Counted from the first letter of the stretch, positions 8,673 through 17,957 are shown. The stretch is 64,000 bases of DNA from Flavobacteriales bacterium (GCA_020631555.1 JAHDGY010000003.1:27512-91511); one strand, 5' to 3'. Made by a program: numbers and translations. The notes: generated from the letters alone by a model not told the origin.

Positions 8673-11060
8673 TTAGTTTCTTAAAATCTTACCTGTTTGC
8701 AACAAGCTTTGCATGCGCTCCAACGTTTTTCGTTGTCCGCATAATTCCACAAATGCCCTTCGCTCCAAATCCAACAAATATTGTTCTGACACCTGAGTTG
8801 GAGAAGAGAGATCTCCTCCGCAAAGCACATAACCTAGTTTTTCGGAGATTACCAAATCGTGCTCAGACATGTAATTTCCACTCATCATAGAATGTGCACC
8901 AACGTGCACCAATCCCAATCCTTCATTTCCAAGAACTGTAATATCTTTTCTTCTGGCAGGCTGAGTATAACCCTTCTCCGCCATTTCCAGACAGGCCTCC
9001 TTTGCATAAGTTAGTTGACGTTCTTTCGAAACAATAACCTCATCAATACCTCGACGCAAATACCCCAATTCGAACGCCTCTTCCGCTGATGTAGACACCT
9101 TGGCCTGGCCAACTGTTAAAAAACGATTTCTAAACTGATTGGTTCTCATATCACCATCGTTAAAGTCATCAGAAGTTCGAAGGGCAAATTCCTTTGTTCC
9201 TCCTCCGCCGGGGATAACCCCAACACCGAACTCTACAAGCCCCATGTACGTTTCCGCATGAGCAACTACCTTATCGGCATGAAGACACATTTCACAGCCT
9301 CCCCCTAGCGCCATATTGTGGGGAGCAATAACTACAGGGATAGAAGAATATCGAATTCTCATCATTGTGTTCTGAAAGGCACGAACAGCAAAATCAAGTT
9401 CATCGAATTCTTGTTCCACCGCCATCATGAAAATCATCCCCACATTTGCACCAGCTGAAAAATTCTGACCATCGTTGCAAATAACAACTCCATTCCAACT
9501 ATCGTCACCTTCAGCAAGATCAATCGCCTTATTGATCCCTTGAATAACACCTCCACCAATGGTGTTCATTTTAGTATGAAATTCGACGTTAATGATACCG
9601 TCGCCCAAATCAATTAAGTGAACATCTTGATTATTCCAGATCGTTTTGGTTTCTCGAAGATTATCAAGAATGAGCAACTCATCAGTACCTGGAACAACTT
9701 GGTAAGACTTACTTGAAATATCGTAGAATTTGCGAACACCTTCTTCAACTTTATAAAATGAATCGTTACCCGCTTCTAACATTTGGTAAACCCATTTGGC
9801 TGGTGGGCATTCGAGCTCTTCCATCACTTGAACAAACTTGGCCACCCCAAAAACATCCCAAGTCTCAAAAGGACCAATTTCCCATCCAAACCCAGCGCAC
9901 ATCGCATCATCAACCTTGTAGATTTCATCGGCAATTTCTGGTATTCGATTGGAACAATATTGGGAAACGCTGGAAACAATATTTCGGTAAAATTCTCCTG
10001 CCTTATCCTTGCCTTTTATAAGCACCTTCAATCGACTTTTGAGGTCATCCACAGTTTTTGCGGCCGCCAGAGTCGCAAACTTGACTTTGCTTTTTTCTAC
10101 GTATTCCAGCGAATTCAAATCCAAAGAGAGGATTTTGCGCTTTCCATTTTCGTCTTTCGTTTTCTTGTAAAACCCCTGTCCTGATTTACTTCCAAGCCAA
10201 TCGTTGGCCACCATTTGGGAAACATAATCTGGAATTTCAAAAACTTCACACTTCTCATCATCCGGACAATTTTGTTTCACTCCGTTGGCAACATGCACAA
10301 GAGTATCTAACCCAACAACATCGCAAGTACGGAAAGTTGCAGACTTTGGTCGACCAAAAACTGGCCCAGTAAGCTTGTCAACTTCATCGACAGAAAGCCC
10401 AAGTTTAGCCACCAAATGAAATAACGACTGAATGGAAAACACTCCAATTCGATTCGCTATAAATGCCGGTGTATCCTTGCACAATACGGTAACTTTACCA
10501 AGGAATCTAGAGCCATAGTCCATTAAAAAGTCTATCAACTCTGGGGCTGTTTCTGTTGATGGAATAATTTCTAATAACTTCAGATATCTCGGCGGGTTGA
10601 AAAAGTGCGTTCCGCAGAAGTGCTTTTTAAAATCCTCCGACCTTCCCTCCAACAACATTTGGATAGGAATTCCTGATGTGTTGGATGAAATAATTGAGCC
10701 CGGAGCACGATATTTCTCCACATTCTCAAACACTATTTTTTTGATATCGAGTCGCTCAACAACAACTTCAACCACCCAATCAGCATCAGAGATTTTGGGC
10801 ATGTCGTCGGTCATGTTTCCTGTGGAAATTCGACCGGCAAAAGATTTGGAATACAAAGGAGATGGATTTGATTTTATGGCCTGCTTTAAAGCCTCATCAA
10901 TCAGCTTATTACGAAGTCTTTTGTTTTCAGAATTTTCCGCACCGCTTGGAACAATATCCAATAGCAACACCTCACAACCAATATTGGCGAAGTGACATGC
11001 AATTCTGGACCCCATAACTCCCGATCCCAGAACTGCCACTTTCTTGATGTTTCTTTTCAT
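8673..11060 (-). CDS. fadN: 3-hydroxyacyl-CoA dehydrogenase / enoyl-CoA hydratase (FadN type)
   Basis: 795 residues with the dehydrogenase first and the hydratase last, the FadN arrangement rather than that of E. coli FadB. The N-terminus has the NAD fold VAVLGSGVMGSRIACHFA. The dehydrogenase C-terminal domain follows (AFIANRIGVF, KSGQGFYKK). The crotonase part after about residue 480 contains FSAGANVGM and LGGGCEMCLHAD, then EFGVGVIPGGGGTKEF. It carries out hydration and NAD-dependent oxidation of enoyl-CoA. It is the first structural gene of the operon, behind the marR gene. Confidence 0.93.
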   Translation of the reverse strand: MKRNIKKVAVLGSGVMGSRIACHFANIGCEVLLLDIVPSGAENSENKRLRNKLIDEALKQAIKSNPSPLYSKSFAGRISTGNMTDDMPKISDADWVVEVVVERLDIKKIVFENVEKYRAPGSIISSNTSGIPIQMLLEGRSEDFKKHFCGTHFFNPPRYLKLLEIIPSTETAPELIDFLMDYGSRFLGKVTVLCKDTPAFIANRIGVFSIQSLFHLVAKLGLSVDEVDKLTGPVFGRPKSATFRTCDVVGLDTLVHVANGVKQNCPDDEKCEVFEIPDYVSQMVANDWLGSKSGQGFYKKTKDENGKRKILSLDLNSLEYVEKSKVKFATLAAAKTVDDLKSRLKVLIKGKDKAGEFYRNIVSSVSQYCSNRIPEIADEIYKVDDAMCAGFGWEIGPFETWDVFGVAKFVQVMEELECPPAKWVYQMLEAGNDSFYKVEEGVRKFYDISSKSYQVVPGTDELLILDNLRETKTIWNNQDVHLIDLGDGIINVEFHTKMNTIGGGVIQGINKAIDLAEGDDSWNGVVICNDGQNFSAGANVGMIFMMAVEQEFDELDFAVRAFQNTMMRIRYSSIPVVIAPHNMALGGGCEMCLHADKVVAHAETYMGLVEFGVGVIPGGGGTKEFALRTSDDFNDGDMRTNQFRNRFLTVGQAKVSTSAEEAFELGYLRRGIDEVIVSKERQLTYAKEACLEMAEKGYTQPARRKDITVLGNEGLGLVHVGAHSMMSGNYMSEHDLVISEKLGYVLCGGDLSSPTQVSEQYLLDLERRAFVELCGQRKTLERMQSLLQTGKILRN

Positions 11061-11114
11061 TTAATAATGATGTTATGTAGGCTAGGCAAGCGAATCAGCA
11101 CAATCCAACAACCT

Positions 11115-11555
11115 TTACCCATTATATATTTCGTCGTTGTTAATTAATTCTTTTATGTCTCCAAGAACCTCCAAACAAGTTTTTATCTTATCGGGGGCAA
11201 TTTTCTCAAATACCTTCTCATTAAACTGGATCACTGAATCTTTAGACAAATCCCTAACCTTCAAACCAGAGGGTGTCAAATAAATTCGAACCATTCGTTT
11301 ATCCTTTACATCGGGTTGCCGACAGATTAATCCTTTCTCTTCCAAAGACTTCAGGGCTCGAGTTAGACTTCTTGCTTCCATACCCATTTTGGGGCCGAGT
11401 TTGGTGGATGGGGTACCGTGTTTCACGTCAATATTTAGCAAAATATAACCAACTGACATTGTGATTCCAAATTTTGAAGCACGCGTATTATACAGCCGAG
11501 CAATTCCGTACCATGCCCACCTGATATGAAAGTCTATTGTTTCCTCGGATTTCAT
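11115..11555 (-). CDS. MarR-family transcriptional regulator, likely repressor of the fad operon
   Basis: 146 residues from the ATG at 11555; the track start at 11561 is a TTG. The winged-helix core shows PSTKLGPKMGMEARSLTRALKSLEEKGLI followed by the wing RQPDVKDKRMVRIYLTPSG, the MarR pattern. It precedes fadN by 54 bp on the same strand. A perfect 30-bp palindrome lies 35 bp upstream of its start. I infer that it represses itself and probably fadNAE, with an acyl-CoA or fatty acid as inducer; the ligand is not visible in the sequence. Confidence 0.88.
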   Translation of the reverse strand: MKSEETIDFHIRWAWYGIARLYNTRASKFGITMSVGYILLNIDVKHGTPSTKLGPKMGMEARSLTRALKSLEEKGLICRQPDVKDKRMVRIYLTPSGLKVRDLSKDSVIQFNEKVFEKIAPDKIKTCLEVLGDIKELINNDEIYNG

Positions 11556-11989
11556 GAACAAAAACGTCTCATTTTAACACTAAAGTAACTTTTTTTAGTA
11601 TGCATGCATACTAAAAAAATGGGTATTTTTTTTCGATAAATTCGTTCTACGAAGTTTGTGCGAAAAAGATTTGCCTATTAACCTATACACCGTCAGTACA
11701 TGTCCAGAATCAAAACAGTCAAGCACAAACCATAGACAAGCGCTATTTTTACCTCCATCAATAATTGACGATAAAAAACACACTTAGCAGACCAAAATTA
11801 ATAAACACTTCCATGTCATAATTCCAGTATTTATACCGGAAAATCCTACCTGAAAAGTTATTACACCTAGAGTCGTGTATTTAACCAAACAAGCTTCTGC
11901 CACCCTTTAAATCTGATCCACGAACACAGATATAAAATTGATCATTAATTTGTTATATTTCGACATCTGAAAACTAAAAAACACAACTT
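11556..11989. other. intergenic region upstream of marR and the subtilase gene
   Basis: 434 bp between divergent genes. It holds the MarR-type palindrome at 11590-11619. The track ORF 11595-11783 (62 aa) has no recognisable motif and runs through the palindrome, so I do not call it. A weak TATATTTC box lies at 11954, 29 bp before the subtilase ATG. Confidence 0.5.
11590..11619. promoter_or_regulatory. perfect 30-bp palindromic operator, probably bound by the adjacent MarR protein
   Basis: Two exact 15-bp half-sites centred between 11604 and 11605, with core AGTATGCATGCATACT flanked by seven T and seven A. MarR dimers bind palindromes of 16-20 bp that overlap their own promoters. The position 35 bp upstream of the marR ATG fits autoregulation. 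The symmetric T/A runs could also form a short hairpin, but GC content is too low for a convincing terminator. Confidence 0.75.
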
Positions 11990-13930
11990 ATGCGACAGCT
12001 AATTTTTAACCAACACCATTTTTTATCTGTATGTAAATTTGTTCTGCTAGCCCTCATAATGTTAGCCGAAAAATCAAATTGCCAGCACATCAGCAGCAAA
12101 GTGGGCAGGTATGAACCAGGAAGTTTTGTTAGCAATCACTTGCTGGTTAAATTCAAACCTCAACAAACAGGGTCGAGCAATTTTGACTCGTTGTTTAAGT
12201 CCGGTGAACTTCTTAAACTTTCTCGCAAACATAAATGCATTAGACGATCTGCCATCGGCACTGACCCAGAAGGCGCAAGAACATTTTTATTGGAATTTGA
12301 CAACCAGTTGGATATTGAAAAAGCAATAGACCAATACTCTAGAACAGGATTGTTCAAGTATGTTGAACCTGATTTTATTCGAACCGCCCACTCCATTCCA
12401 AACGACCCCCATTGGATCAATCAATGGAGCCATCATAATAAGGGAAATAATGGTGGGAAGACCGACGCCGATATAGATATGGACAAAGCATGGGAGATAG
12501 AAACCGGCTCCAGCTCTATCGTAGTAGCAGTCCTAGATGCTGGAATTAATGCAGATCACCCAGAATTCAAGGACAGACTCACCAGTACAAGCTGGGACTT
12601 CGTTGATGACGATAACAATCCTAACGACGAAGATGGCCATGGCACTAGGGTAGCAGGAGTTATAGCCGCCAACGCCAACAATGGTATTGGCTTCGCAGGA
12701 GTAGACTGGCACTGTAAGCTCATGATTTGCCGAATCGCGGATGCCAAAGAAACTAAATCGAGTCTAGCTGCCAAGGGAATCCGACATGCAGTTAAGAATG
12801 GAGCCAGAGTAATTAATATGTCATTCGGCGGTCCCCACTTTAGCCAAACTGCACTTGACGCCGTGAACTATGCGCACAAAAACAACGTCGTGATGGTCGC
12901 CACGGGAGGCAACAATGGAAAGCTTGGTACTCGTTATCCCGCAGGTTACCCTAATGTCATTGGAGTTGGTTACACAACCAACAGTGATTCCAGAGCGCAT
13001 AAGAGTTCTTATGGAAAACATATTGACCTAGTTGCACCAGGCGTAAACGTTCCCCTATTAGATTATAAAGACTTCAGCAATTATTCAATTACGAAATCAG
13101 GATCTTCTTATGCAGCACCACTTGTTACAGGTGTCGCATCATTACTCTTAGCTCAAGACCCAAATAGAACACCAAATCAGATTAGGTCAATCCTGCAAAA
13201 AACAGCGGAAGACCAAGTTGGTAAACCAAGCGAAGACAAACCGGGATACGACCAGTACCATGGATATGGTAGACTTAATGCCTATCGAGCACTTTCTAGC
13301 TCCTCAAATTCAGGTAATTTACCTCTGCTAGATAACACAAAAGAAGGTTGTTGGAATGGAAGTGTTAACGCCATCTCCGTTTACGACCCAGAACAAAAAT
13401 GCAACATGACCTGCCCCGGAACAACAAACTACAAAAGATTTAGTGATGGATGGTACATTATCTACGGAAATTGGAGCTCAGGAATTTATAACCTAAAAAT
13501 CCAAGATAACGCTGGAAATGGTACAACAAAAAAAGTTCATTTCCGAAGCTACAACAATCAATGGATTCCAGTACCTGACTCAAAGTATTATGATTACGGC
13601 ATCAGAATCCAATTTTGTATCGTAGACAACTCCACTAGCTCCTCAAATTCAGGTAATTTACCTCTGCTAGATAACACAAAAGAAGGTTGTTGGAAAGGAT
13701 GTATTAACGTTTTCCCAAATCCAACGAACGCCGAGTTGAATATTTCCCTATCAGGAATCAAAATTGGCCCTGCTGAAATCAGAGATTTAACCGGTAAAAA
13801 AATTAGACAAATTGAATTGCACGAAGGGTTAAACAAACTTAATATTTCAGACATCGCTGAGGGTATGTATACCATCAATGCTTTAATTGACGGAAAACAC
13901 GTTCTCAAACGATTTATTAAAACGGAATAA
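11990..13930 (+). CDS. secreted subtilisin-like S8 serine peptidase with T9SS sorting domain
   Basis: 646 residues. Signal peptide at about residues 1-31; an inhibitor-type propeptide with HLLVKFKPQ and FKYVEPDF; then the catalytic domain with Asp183 (VAVLDAGINADHP), His217 (DGHGTRVAG), oxyanion Asn308 (ATGGNNG) and Ser373 (GSSYAAP). After residue 435 comes a Ser/Gly linker with NSGNLPLLDNTKEGCW, a domain of about 90 residues, the same linker again, and a T9SS type A tail (NVFPNPTNAELNISL ... GMYTINALI). The protein is therefore exported by Sec and then by the type IX system. The repeated linker is an exact 61-bp duplication at DNA level. The gene stands alone and ends at a strong terminator. 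Confidence 0.93.
   Translation: MRQLIFNQHHFLSVCKFVLLALIMLAEKSNCQHISSKVGRYEPGSFVSNHLLVKFKPQQTGSSNFDSLFKSGELLKLSRKHKCIRRSAIGTDPEGARTFLLEFDNQLDIEKAIDQYSRTGLFKYVEPDFIRTAHSIPNDPHWINQWSHHNKGNNGGKTDADIDMDKAWEIETGSSSIVVAVLDAGINADHPEFKDRLTSTSWDFVDDDNNPNDEDGHGTRVAGVIAANANNGIGFAGVDWHCKLMICRIADAKETKSSLAAKGIRHAVKNGARVINMSFGGPHFSQTALDAVNYAHKNNVVMVATGGNNGKLGTRYPAGYPNVIGVGYTTNSDSRAHKSSYGKHIDLVAPGVNVPLLDYKDFSNYSITKSGSSYAAPLVTGVASLLLAQDPNRTPNQIRSILQKTAEDQVGKPSEDKPGYDQYHGYGRLNAYRALSSSSNSGNLPLLDNTKEGCWNGSVNAISVYDPEQKCNMTCPGTTNYKRFSDGWYIIYGNWSSGIYNLKIQDNAGNGTTKKVHFRSYNNQWIPVPDSKYYDYGIRIQFCIVDNSTSSSNSGNLPLLDNTKEGCWKGCINVFPNPTNAELNISLSGIKIGPAEIRDLTGKKIRQIELHEGLNKLNISDIAEGMYTINALIDGKHVLKRFIKTE
13296..13356 (+). repeat. 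61-bp direct repeat within the subtilase gene, copy 1
   Basis: Identical, base for base, to 13635-13695. The copies are 339 bp apart (113 codons), so the reading frame is kept. It encodes the linker ending in LPLLDNTKEGCW. Confidence 0.9.
13635..13695 (+). repeat. 61-bp direct repeat within the subtilase gene, copy 2
   Basis: Exact second copy of 13296-13356, placed directly before the T9SS sorting domain. Zero differences, even at silent positions, imply recent duplication or gene conversion. Confidence 0.9.
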
Positions 13931-13954
13931 TAAGTTTAGATCAAAGACAACTTT

Positions 13955-13987
13955 AAAACCGACTCACTTCTGAGTCGGTTTTTTTTA
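13955..13987. terminator. bidirectional terminator between the subtilase gene and folA
   Basis: Stem AAAACCGACTCA / TGAGTCGGTTTT with a 4-nt loop CTTC, followed by a T-run on the plus strand. It lies between two converging genes and can serve both. Confidence 0.85.
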
Positions 13988-14017
13988 TTTGAACGCGTTC
14001 AAAATCTTCGCAAAAAA

Positions 14018-14524
14018 CTACTTACGATCGTAGACCTTAATTGTAAACGGATGCTCGTTTTGATCATCGGACGCAAAAAAATCTTCGCTAGAAATTTTCC
14101 ATTTTTCACTTTGAAATTCTGGAAAAAAGGTATCACCTTCAAACGACTTATCAATATGCGTCAGATACATTCTATCGCATAAATCTAATTCAAGAGCCAA
14201 AGCATATATTTGCCCTCCACCTATAATGAAGGCTTCTGTTTCTCCGTTTTGTCGGGCTAGATCAAGTCCATCCTCCAAAGTATTTACCACATTACATTTT
14301 TTCAATTGCAACCCTGGAGTTCGAGTGACCACAATATTAGTCCTCTTGGGAAGCGGTCGCCACTTATCCGGAATAGAATCGTAGTTCCGCCGTCCCATAA
14401 TTATATGATGATTTAACGTGGTTTCTTTAAAGAAACGCATATCACGTGGGAGATTCCAAACTAAGTCATTGTCTTTTCCGATGACACCATTTTTGGCCAC
14501 CGCTGCAATCAAAGAAACTCTCAT
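14018..14524 (-). CDS. folA: dihydrofolate reductase
   Basis: 168 residues. It reduces dihydrofolate to tetrahydrofolate with NADPH. Seen: LIAAVAKNGVIGKDNDLVWNLPRD at the N-terminus, HHIIMGRRNYDSIP, and AFIIGGGQIYALAL (the GG NADPH-binding turn). The acidic catalytic position falls in LPRDMRFFKE. It lies 10 bp downstream of thyA on the same strand. The pairing is functional, since ThyA produces the dihydrofolate that FolA recycles. Confidence 0.96.
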   Translation of the reverse strand: MRVSLIAAVAKNGVIGKDNDLVWNLPRDMRFFKETTLNHHIIMGRRNYDSIPDKWRPLPKRTNIVVTRTPGLQLKKCNVVNTLEDGLDLARQNGETEAFIIGGGQIYALALELDLCDRMYLTHIDKSFEGDTFFPEFQSEKWKISSEDFFASDDQNEHPFTIKVYDRK

Positions 14525-14534
14525 AATTTTTTAC

Positions 14535-15359
14535 CTAAATCGAAACTGCTGCCTTAATATGGGGATAAGGATCATAATTCAGCAATTCAAAATCTTCATA
14601 TTTAAACTCAAATAAATCTCGAACTTCTGGATTGATTTGCATTTTAGGCAATGGCCTGCATTTTCGACTCAATTGTTCTTCAGCTTGTTCAATATGGTTA
14701 TTATACAGATGTACATCGCCGAAAGTGTGCACAAAATGACCCGGCTGTAGTTCACAAACCTGGGCAACCATCATCGTTAATAAGGCATAGGATGCAATGT
14801 TGAAGGGGACCCCTAAAAACGTATCTGCACTGCGCTGATAAAGCTGACAGCTGAGTCTTCCATTACTAACATAAAATTGAAAAAATGCATGACACGGTGG
14901 CAAGGCAGCTTTGCCTTCCGAAACATTATCGCTAAAACTTTTCGAGGTATCTGGTAAAACACCCGGATTCCACGCCGAAACGATTATTCTTCTACTATTC
15001 GGATTAAATTTGATGTCGTTTAACGCCTGCTTTATCTGATCTATTCCGTCACCATTCCAATCCCTCCACTGCTTTCCATAAACCGGACCCAAATCACCAT
15101 TTTCATCTGCCCATTCGTCCCAGATTTTAACCCCATTATCTTGCAAGTATCCAATATTCGTATCCCCATTCAAAAACCACAGAAGTTCATGAATAATGGA
15201 TCGAAGATGTAGCTTTTTAGTAGTGAGCAAAGGAAAACCTTCTTGCAAATCAAAACGCATTTGATAACCAAAAGTGCTGATCGTTCCGGTTCCGGTTCGA
15301 TCACCTTTTTGCTCTCCATTTTCCAAAATGTGTTTTAGAAGATCGTGATATTGCTTCAT
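14535..15359 (-). CDS. thyA: thymidylate synthase
   Basis: 274 residues. It methylates dUMP to dTMP using methylene-tetrahydrofolate. The nucleophile cysteine is in [12 protein letters not shown]. The conserved [19 protein letters not shown] and HLYNNHIEQ segments are present, and the N-terminal [14 protein letters not shown] binds phosphate. It is the first gene of a thyA-folA pair, with a -7 box 27 bp upstream. Confidence 0.97.
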   Translation of the reverse strand: MKQYHDLLKHILENGEQKGDRTGTGTISTFGYQMRFDLQEGFPLLTTKKLHLRSIIHELLWFLNGDTNIGYLQDNGVKIWDEWADENGDLGPVYGKQWRDWNGDGIDQIKQALNDIKFNPNSRRIIVSAWNPGVLPDTSKSFSDNVSEGKAALPPCHAFFQFYVSNGRLSCQLYQRSADTFLGVPFNIASYALLTMMVAQVCELQPGHFVHTFGDVHLYNNHIEQAEEQLSRKCRPLPKMQINPEVRDLFEFKYEDFELLNYDPYPHIKAAVSI

Positions 15360-15385
15360 GATTCGAGGGTTTTCAACTTATTTTC

Positions 15386-15393
15386 CAAAATTA
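15386..15393 (-). promoter_or_regulatory. -7 box of thyA-folA
   Basis: TAATTTTG on the minus strand fits TAnnTTTG and would give a leader of about 20 nt. No TTG at the expected spacing. Confidence 0.4.
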
Positions 15394-15451
15394 GACCTAA
15401 TCGAAAAAGAGAAAAGAATACGTTAATAAAAAGAAGGAAGATGTTAACAAA

Positions 15452-17260
15452 TCACACAAACATTCCAACCATTACAGCCGTGAGCAAACAAGCAATTGCT
15501 CCGCCCAACAGAGAACGAACACCAAGTTGAGCAAGCAAAGATTTTCTTTCGGGTGCCAGCGCCCCAATTCCTCCAATTTGAATTCCAATCGAAGCAATGT
15601 TCGCAAAGCCGCAAAGCATATAGGTGCAAATCAGCACCGACCTTTCGGATAGGAGCCCTTGTGCTTGCATCTGACCCAATCTTGGATAAGCTACAAATTC
15701 GTTGAGAATTGTTTTCTGCCCTAACAATTCTCCGATATACAAAATCTCGCTATTATCAATTCCAACAAGCCACGCAATCGGTGCGCACAAATACCCAAGC
15801 ACCATTTGAAATGACAACTCTTTATACTGGGTATTTTGGTCCAACAGCTCATTAATCCCAGAAACATCTCCAATCCAACCCAAAATACCATTGGCTAACG
15901 CAATCAAGGAGATAAATACCAACACCATTGCTCCAACATTTACTGCCAATCGAACCCCGTCTCCGGTTCCTATCGTTATTGCTTCTAATAAGTTGGCACC
16001 AAAGCGCTCCTCGGAAATTTCCATTGATTCTTTAAAGCTTTCTGTTTCAGGAATGAGAATCTTAGCCGCCACAATTGCAGCTGGTGCTGAAATAATTGAG
16101 GCCGTCAACAAATGTTTTGTGAAGTATGCTTGTTTTATCGGATCAGCGCCCCCTAACAGCAATACGTAAGCCGCCAATGCCCCACCTGCTGCAGTAGCCA
16201 TTCCACCAGTCATCAAACACATTACTTCCGATTTCGTCATCCCCAATAAATAAGGCTTGATCAATAGAGGCGACTCCGTTTGACCTAAAAAGACATTGCC
16301 TGCTGCCGCCAAACTTTCGGCCCCAGAAAGAGCCATTGCCTTTTTCATTATTAGAGCAAATACGTACACCAACTTTTGAATCACTCCTAAATAATACAGA
16401 ATACTCATTAGGGCAGAAAAGAAGATGATTGTGGGCAAAATCGTGATCGCGAAAACTAGTAACGGTTGTTGAATTTCTTGCCCATTCACCCCAAACAAAA
16501 ATCGTGTTCCTTCTGAAGCGTAATTGGTGAGTTTTATAAAACCACGCGCTACCCATTCAAGTGCTGCTTGACATGGAGGCAAATACAATATACACACCGC
16601 AAGAATCAACTGAAACAACAACCCTTTACCTACAAGTGACCAGCTAATGGATTTTCTATCTGCACTAAATAACCAAGCCAATAATATCAAACCTACAACA
16701 CCGACAAGACCACGGCTAATCGATTTTCCCGAGGCATTGAATCCTGATATCCCATAAACTGATCCCGTTTCTTTACTAAACTGCAACTCATATCCTCCGC
16801 TTTGTAGAATCAACGAATCATGGCATTTATGAACGATCAACCACTGTTGTTCAACCCCAACAGCTGTCAGCCCGGAATTAGTAATGCTCCCAACAAGCTG
16901 ATCACCTGCCTTCAGTTGAATACTAGATTCTCCCTGTTCACGATTATAAATCATCGAATCGATGGGAACAGAAACTCCCTCGGGAAATCCTATTAAGATT
17001 AACGCTTGTCCCAACAACTGCGCATTTCCCGTAGCAGTATCCTCCGCAAGGATACTTTGGGTAAATTTCAATTCACCACCAGAGTAATTAAACTCAATAA
17101 AATTCCGTTGATCTGCGCGACCAGAAAGATCTTGGGTGGATGAACCATCATAAATACTGGTAAGCAACCATTTCCCTACAAGACCTGACGTATCTTGTGC
17201 ATTGCAGCCTAACGTCACAAAAATTGTGAGAAAGATGATAGAAACCCAGAAACGAAACAT
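15452..17260 (-). CDS. CNT-family nucleoside transporter (NupC-like) with an N-terminal extracytoplasmic domain
   Basis: 602 residues; a plain NupC-type transporter has about 400. Residues 1-22 are a signal peptide (ending TLGCNAQ). Residues about 23-190 form a soluble domain that starts GLVGKWLLTSIYDGSS and looks like a lipocalin-type beta-barrel. Then come the hydrophobic helices of a concentrative nucleoside transporter, with FLFGVNGQ, LGQTESPLLIKPYL, MCLMTGGMATAAGGALAAY and GYLCAPIAWLVGI. CNT proteins take up nucleosides with Na+ or H+. The role of the extra domain is unknown to me. It lies 5 bp after the BFN-domain gene, so the two are cotranscribed. Confidence 0.85.
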   Translation of the reverse strand: MFRFWVSIIFLTIFVTLGCNAQDTSGLVGKWLLTSIYDGSSTQDLSGRADQRNFIEFNYSGGELKFTQSILAEDTATGNAQLLGQALILIGFPEGVSVPIDSMIYNREQGESSIQLKAGDQLVGSITNSGLTAVGVEQQWLIVHKCHDSLILQSGGYELQFSKETGSVYGISGFNASGKSISRGLVGVVGLILLAWLFSADRKSISWSLVGKGLLFQLILAVCILYLPPCQAALEWVARGFIKLTNYASEGTRFLFGVNGQEIQQPLLVFAITILPTIIFFSALMSILYYLGVIQKLVYVFALIMKKAMALSGAESLAAAGNVFLGQTESPLLIKPYLLGMTKSEVMCLMTGGMATAAGGALAAYVLLLGGADPIKQAYFTKHLLTASIISAPAAIVAAKILIPETESFKESMEISEERFGANLLEAITIGTGDGVRLAVNVGAMVLVFISLIALANGILGWIGDVSGINELLDQNTQYKELSFQMVLGYLCAPIAWLVGIDNSEILYIGELLGQKTILNEFVAYPRLGQMQAQGLLSERSVLICTYMLCGFANIASIGIQIGGIGALAPERKSLLAQLGVRSLLGGAIACLLTAVMVGMFV

Positions 17261-17265
17261 GTTAG

Positions 17266-17868
17266 TTACGACTTCTTCCTAAGATTAATTTCGTCGCGAA
17301 GCCTTGATGCTCTTTCGTAATCTTCATTAGCAATGGCTTCCTTCAATTGATTTTCAAGATCGTTTACAGAAAGAGAATTTATACTTGCAGGAACCTGAGA
17401 CAATTCTTCAACATTAACATCCTCCTCTACTAACGAAGACTCGTCGTCGTCGTCCATATCTTCCAGGATAATGCCGGCCGAACTCAAGATAAATTCGTAG
17501 GTAAACACATCACAACCAAATCGCACCGCCAAAGCGATTGCATCTGAAGTTCTGGCGTCAACCTCTACTTCAATCCCTTCGCGAACACAAATTAGCTTAG
17601 CGAAGAAAATCCCCTCGACCAAATTGTAAACTATAACCTCCTTAACGTTAATTTGGAATTCTGAAGCAACAGATTTAAAAAGATCGTGCGTTAGAGGCCT
17701 ACTCGGCTTCATGCTTTCAAGCTCAATTGCGATGGCCTGCGCTTCGAATCCTCCAATGATGATTGGCAATCTCCTTTTTCCATTTCCTTCCTTGAGCACC
17801 AACGCATAGGCTCCCGATTGGGTTTGACTATAAGAAAGCCCTACGATGTCCAACTTGATCTTTTCCAT
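17266..17868 (-). CDS. bifunctional nuclease family protein (DUF151) with C-terminal UVR motif
   Basis: 200 residues. The N-terminal 130 residues carry the DUF151/BFN pattern: GAYALVLKEGNGKRRLPIIIGGFEAQAI, then RPLTHDLF and VDARTSDAIALAVR. An acidic linker follows (DDDDESS), then a UvrB/UvrC-type helix pair QLKEAIANEDYERASRLRDEI at the C-terminus. Members of this family have been described as nucleases in a few organisms; most are uncharacterised. It is placed directly before the nucleoside transporter gene, which may point to a shared role in nucleotide salvage, but this is inference. Confidence 0.85.
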   Translation of the reverse strand: MEKIKLDIVGLSYSQTQSGAYALVLKEGNGKRRLPIIIGGFEAQAIAIELESMKPSRPLTHDLFKSVASEFQINVKEVIVYNLVEGIFFAKLICVREGIEVEVDARTSDAIALAVRFGCDVFTYEFILSSAGIILEDMDDDDESSLVEEDVNVEELSQVPASINSLSVNDLENQLKEAIANEDYERASRLRDEINLRKKS

Positions 17869-17880
17869 TCAAATAAACAA

Positions 17881-17906
17881 ATTGGGAAGCACAAAGACCT
17901 CCCAAT
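17881..17906 (-). terminator. possible terminator after etfA
   Basis: ATTGGGA / TCCCAAT with a 12-nt loop, followed on the minus strand by a T-rich stretch. The stem is only 7 bp, so confidence is moderate. Confidence 0.45.
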
Positions 17907-17957
17907 ATCTTGTTACACGAAAATAATAATTATATCCAATGTCTCAAACCAGCCGGT

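Noticed and set aside
11595-11783. 62-codon ORF on the minus strand upstream of marR
   Set aside because: It has no motif, runs through the palindromic operator and its composition resembles intergenic DNA.
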